In this document: positions 63,701 to 64,000 of the stretch, piece by piece
How the letters are laid out: the number at the start of each line of letters is the position of its first letter
How positions within the stretch are numbered: position 1 is the stretch's first letter
Assembly (NCBI RefSeq): GCF_000213575.1
Contig: NZ_GL892011.1
Location: 1 to 64,000, forward strand
Reading direction: 5' to 3'
DNA length: 64,000 nt
DNA from: Dysgonomonas mossii DSM 22836
GTDB taxonomy: Bacteria > Bacteroidota > Bacteroidia > Bacteroidales > Dysgonomonadaceae
Translations under genes and position numbers: made by a program
The notes under the pieces: model-generated
What the model was told of the DNA's origin: nothing
Databases searched by the model: none
What the model saw: only the letters and a program-made list of their open reading frames with translations

Positions 63701-63851
63701 TTCTATTAGTATAGGAGCTATTGGAGGTATGTTAAGTGGAGTAATACTGGGAATTATATTTATACCTGTTCTGTATATTCTATTTCAGACGTTACATGAA
63801 AAAATAGCAGGTAAGAAAAAAGAGAATACAGTTTTAACCAATGATAAATAA
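60702..63851 (+). CDS. RND multidrug efflux pump (HAE1, AcrB/MexB-like)
   Basis: A 1049-residue pump with MLQKIIDRPVLATVISVILVLVGLISLLRLPSTQFPDIAPPTINVSGSYPGG, the HAE1 start, and VLAIGIVVDDAIVVVEAVH in segment 4 with the two relay Asp. SGLSREEKRSNEQIFLIFGLCILFTYFILAAQYESYILPLAVLLSVPTGLLGV is the second-half signature. It begins 13 bp behind the adaptor gene. As a typical proton-driven exporter it takes up amphipathic compounds from the periplasm and outer leaflet. Confidence 0.95.
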   Translation: MLQKIIDRPVLATVISVILVLVGLISLLRLPSTQFPDIAPPTINVSGSYPGGNSESVSRSVIIPLEEAINGVEGMEYISSSAGNDGSFSITVVFKLGTNPDQAAVNVQNRVAQANSLMPAEVLQGGITTTKQQNSNIMIFNITSNDASKYDELFLQNYANINLVPALKRIQGIGNIAIFGVKDYSMRIWLDPQKLTVNDLTPNDIDRAIQSASFEASPGKLGAESNAPMQYTMKYKGKLKEPSEFEKIILKANTDGSMLRLRDVARVEFGASFYDSDNKQDGQPAVTMMIQQISGSNANRIETDVRASLTQLSENFPPGISYSVIQSAKERLDESINQVIKTLIEAFILVIIVVFIFLQDFRSTLIPAIAVPVSIIGTFFFLLLTGFSINVLTLFALVLAIGIVVDDAIVVVEAVHTKITEENMDPREATKTAMKEITGAIISITLVMCAVFLPIGFMEGPAGVFYKQFAFTLVFAILISAVNALTLSPALCALFLKPHEKKEGAKAGFKQRFFYAFNIGFKETTDKYLKIINFSIKRKWLTMGALGLISVLAFWMMNNAPKDFVPSEDDGFITYSLSLPAGTNLQHTTAVIDRIDSAMQAMPETHSVTSVSGFNMLSNSSGPSYAIGFVRLKDKKERGETQNMDDIIEAMSIRLEDVKSGELSLFRTPPVEGFGSVSGAELVLQDKTGGDLDKFSDIVKNVITKLNEEPAVSMAFSTFRNDFPQFEVEVDEDKAYQLGTTPKDVLNTLQLFYGGSQSGDFIRFGKFYRVNIKAEGQYRMDERSLEQVYVKSPTQAMIPINTLVKLKKVYGPEAMNRYNLFNSIAVNLLPTSGYGNGALMAAAEKVIQKELPHGYGYEWSGLSREEKRSNEQIFLIFGLCILFTYFILAAQYESYILPLAVLLSVPTGLLGVFIAINLAGITNNIYVQIGLIMLIGLLAKNAILIVEFAAQARKKGIPIIASALEGARQRFRPILMTSLAFIIGLVPLTLATGPAAVGNHSISIGAIGGMLSGVILGIIFIPVLYILFQTLHEKIAGKKKENTVLTNDK

Positions 63852-64000
63852 AAATTATATGTATACCAGATATTTCGCAATATGTATTTGTCTCTTATTG
63901 GTTGTATCCTGTAAAGTCGGGAAAGATTATCAACGCCCTGAATTAGGCTTACCCGAGAAATATAGAAACGAAACGGACGCCAATAATGATACAAGTGCTT
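63841..64000 (+). CDS. RND outer-membrane factor (NodT/OprM-like lipoprotein), 3' end outside
   Basis: The frame starts at ATG 63841, overlapping the pump stop by 11 bp (a second ATG at 63859 is also usable), and runs off the window. It shows a lipoprotein signal (FAICICLLLVVSC) and CKVGKDYQRPELGLPEKYRNE, the standard start of NodT-type TolC proteins. It completes the tripartite operon. Confidence 0.85.
   Translation, partial: MINKNYMYTRYFAICICLLLVVSCKVGKDYQRPELGLPEKYRNETDANNDTSA

Overview
The window is Bacteroidales-type DNA. Support comes from a Bacteroidetes conjugative-transposon transfer operon (traA-traQ, mobABC, RteC, a DUF4099/topB/DUF1896/giant-helicase block), many -7 boxes of the Bacteroidetes form TAnnTTTG, A-rich leaders in place of Shine-Dalgarno sites, and a SusC-type TonB receptor. 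Genus cannot be fixed by eye; the AT-rich host-like genes at the right edge would suit Dysgonomonas or a relative.

Layout. 1-700: the C-terminal end of a Tn554-type tyrosine recombinase, two perfect 13-bp inverted repeats, and the tail of a pcfJ gene cut off at that point. 722-2739: small element-core genes (SLOG/DUF1273, DUF3873, unknowns). 2826-6237: leftward metal cassette (HMA-CDF transporter, TonB receptor, Cys-rich small protein). 6250-7650: an IS110-family element whose upstream non-coding DNA folds into two matching large stem-loops, the layout expected of a bridge RNA. 7761-9509: an unknown gene, a PH-domain membrane protein and a LytM peptidase. 9599-21804: leftward transfer operon traQ-traO-traN-traM-traL-traK-traJ-traI-traH-traG-traF-traE-traD-traC-traB-traA. 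21805-22454: traA leader with 26 units of a degenerate 8-bp tandem repeat, a dispersed repeat, and a probable oriT. 22455-30334: mobA, mobB and mobC, with a cargo bay between mobB and mobC (a large membrane protein, a SMEK-domain protein, an HU-like protein); the 3' end of mobB is duplicated on the far side of the first cargo gene. 30429-31220: DUF2971 cargo. 31525-45141: DUF4099/DUF3945 protein, topoisomerase III, DUF1896, giant methylase-helicase, two HTH proteins, a primase-helicase, RteC.

45355-56476 is a leftward copper/silver cluster: CPH-type P-ATPase, two exported HMA proteins plus a broken third, a CusCBA tripartite pump, rhodanese and an HYC_CC_PP-type protein. 56477-58534 holds a strong cruciform, two tandem diverged 130-bp repeats (candidate att DNA), a decayed integrase and a duplicated operator-like block. 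From 58535 on are genes that look chromosomal: a PAP2 phosphatase and an AcrAB-type efflux operon whose outer-membrane gene runs off the window.

How it works together. MobA/MobB would nick at oriT, MobC would dock the relaxosome, the tra products would form the mating channel, and topoisomerase, helicase and primase would process DNA; RteC probably regulates. The cargo gives the host metal resistance plus candidate defence genes. The copper modules would act at several levels: P-ATPase across the inner membrane, CusCBA from periplasm to outside, and exported HMA proteins as periplasmic chaperones. Most interesting for follow-up: the IS110 guide-RNA candidate, the cargo bay with duplicated mobB tail, the 45-bp dispersed repeat found inside traD and in front of three conserved gene blocks, the recurrent CCACTAAAAAATYC box, and the octanucleotide repeat next to traA.
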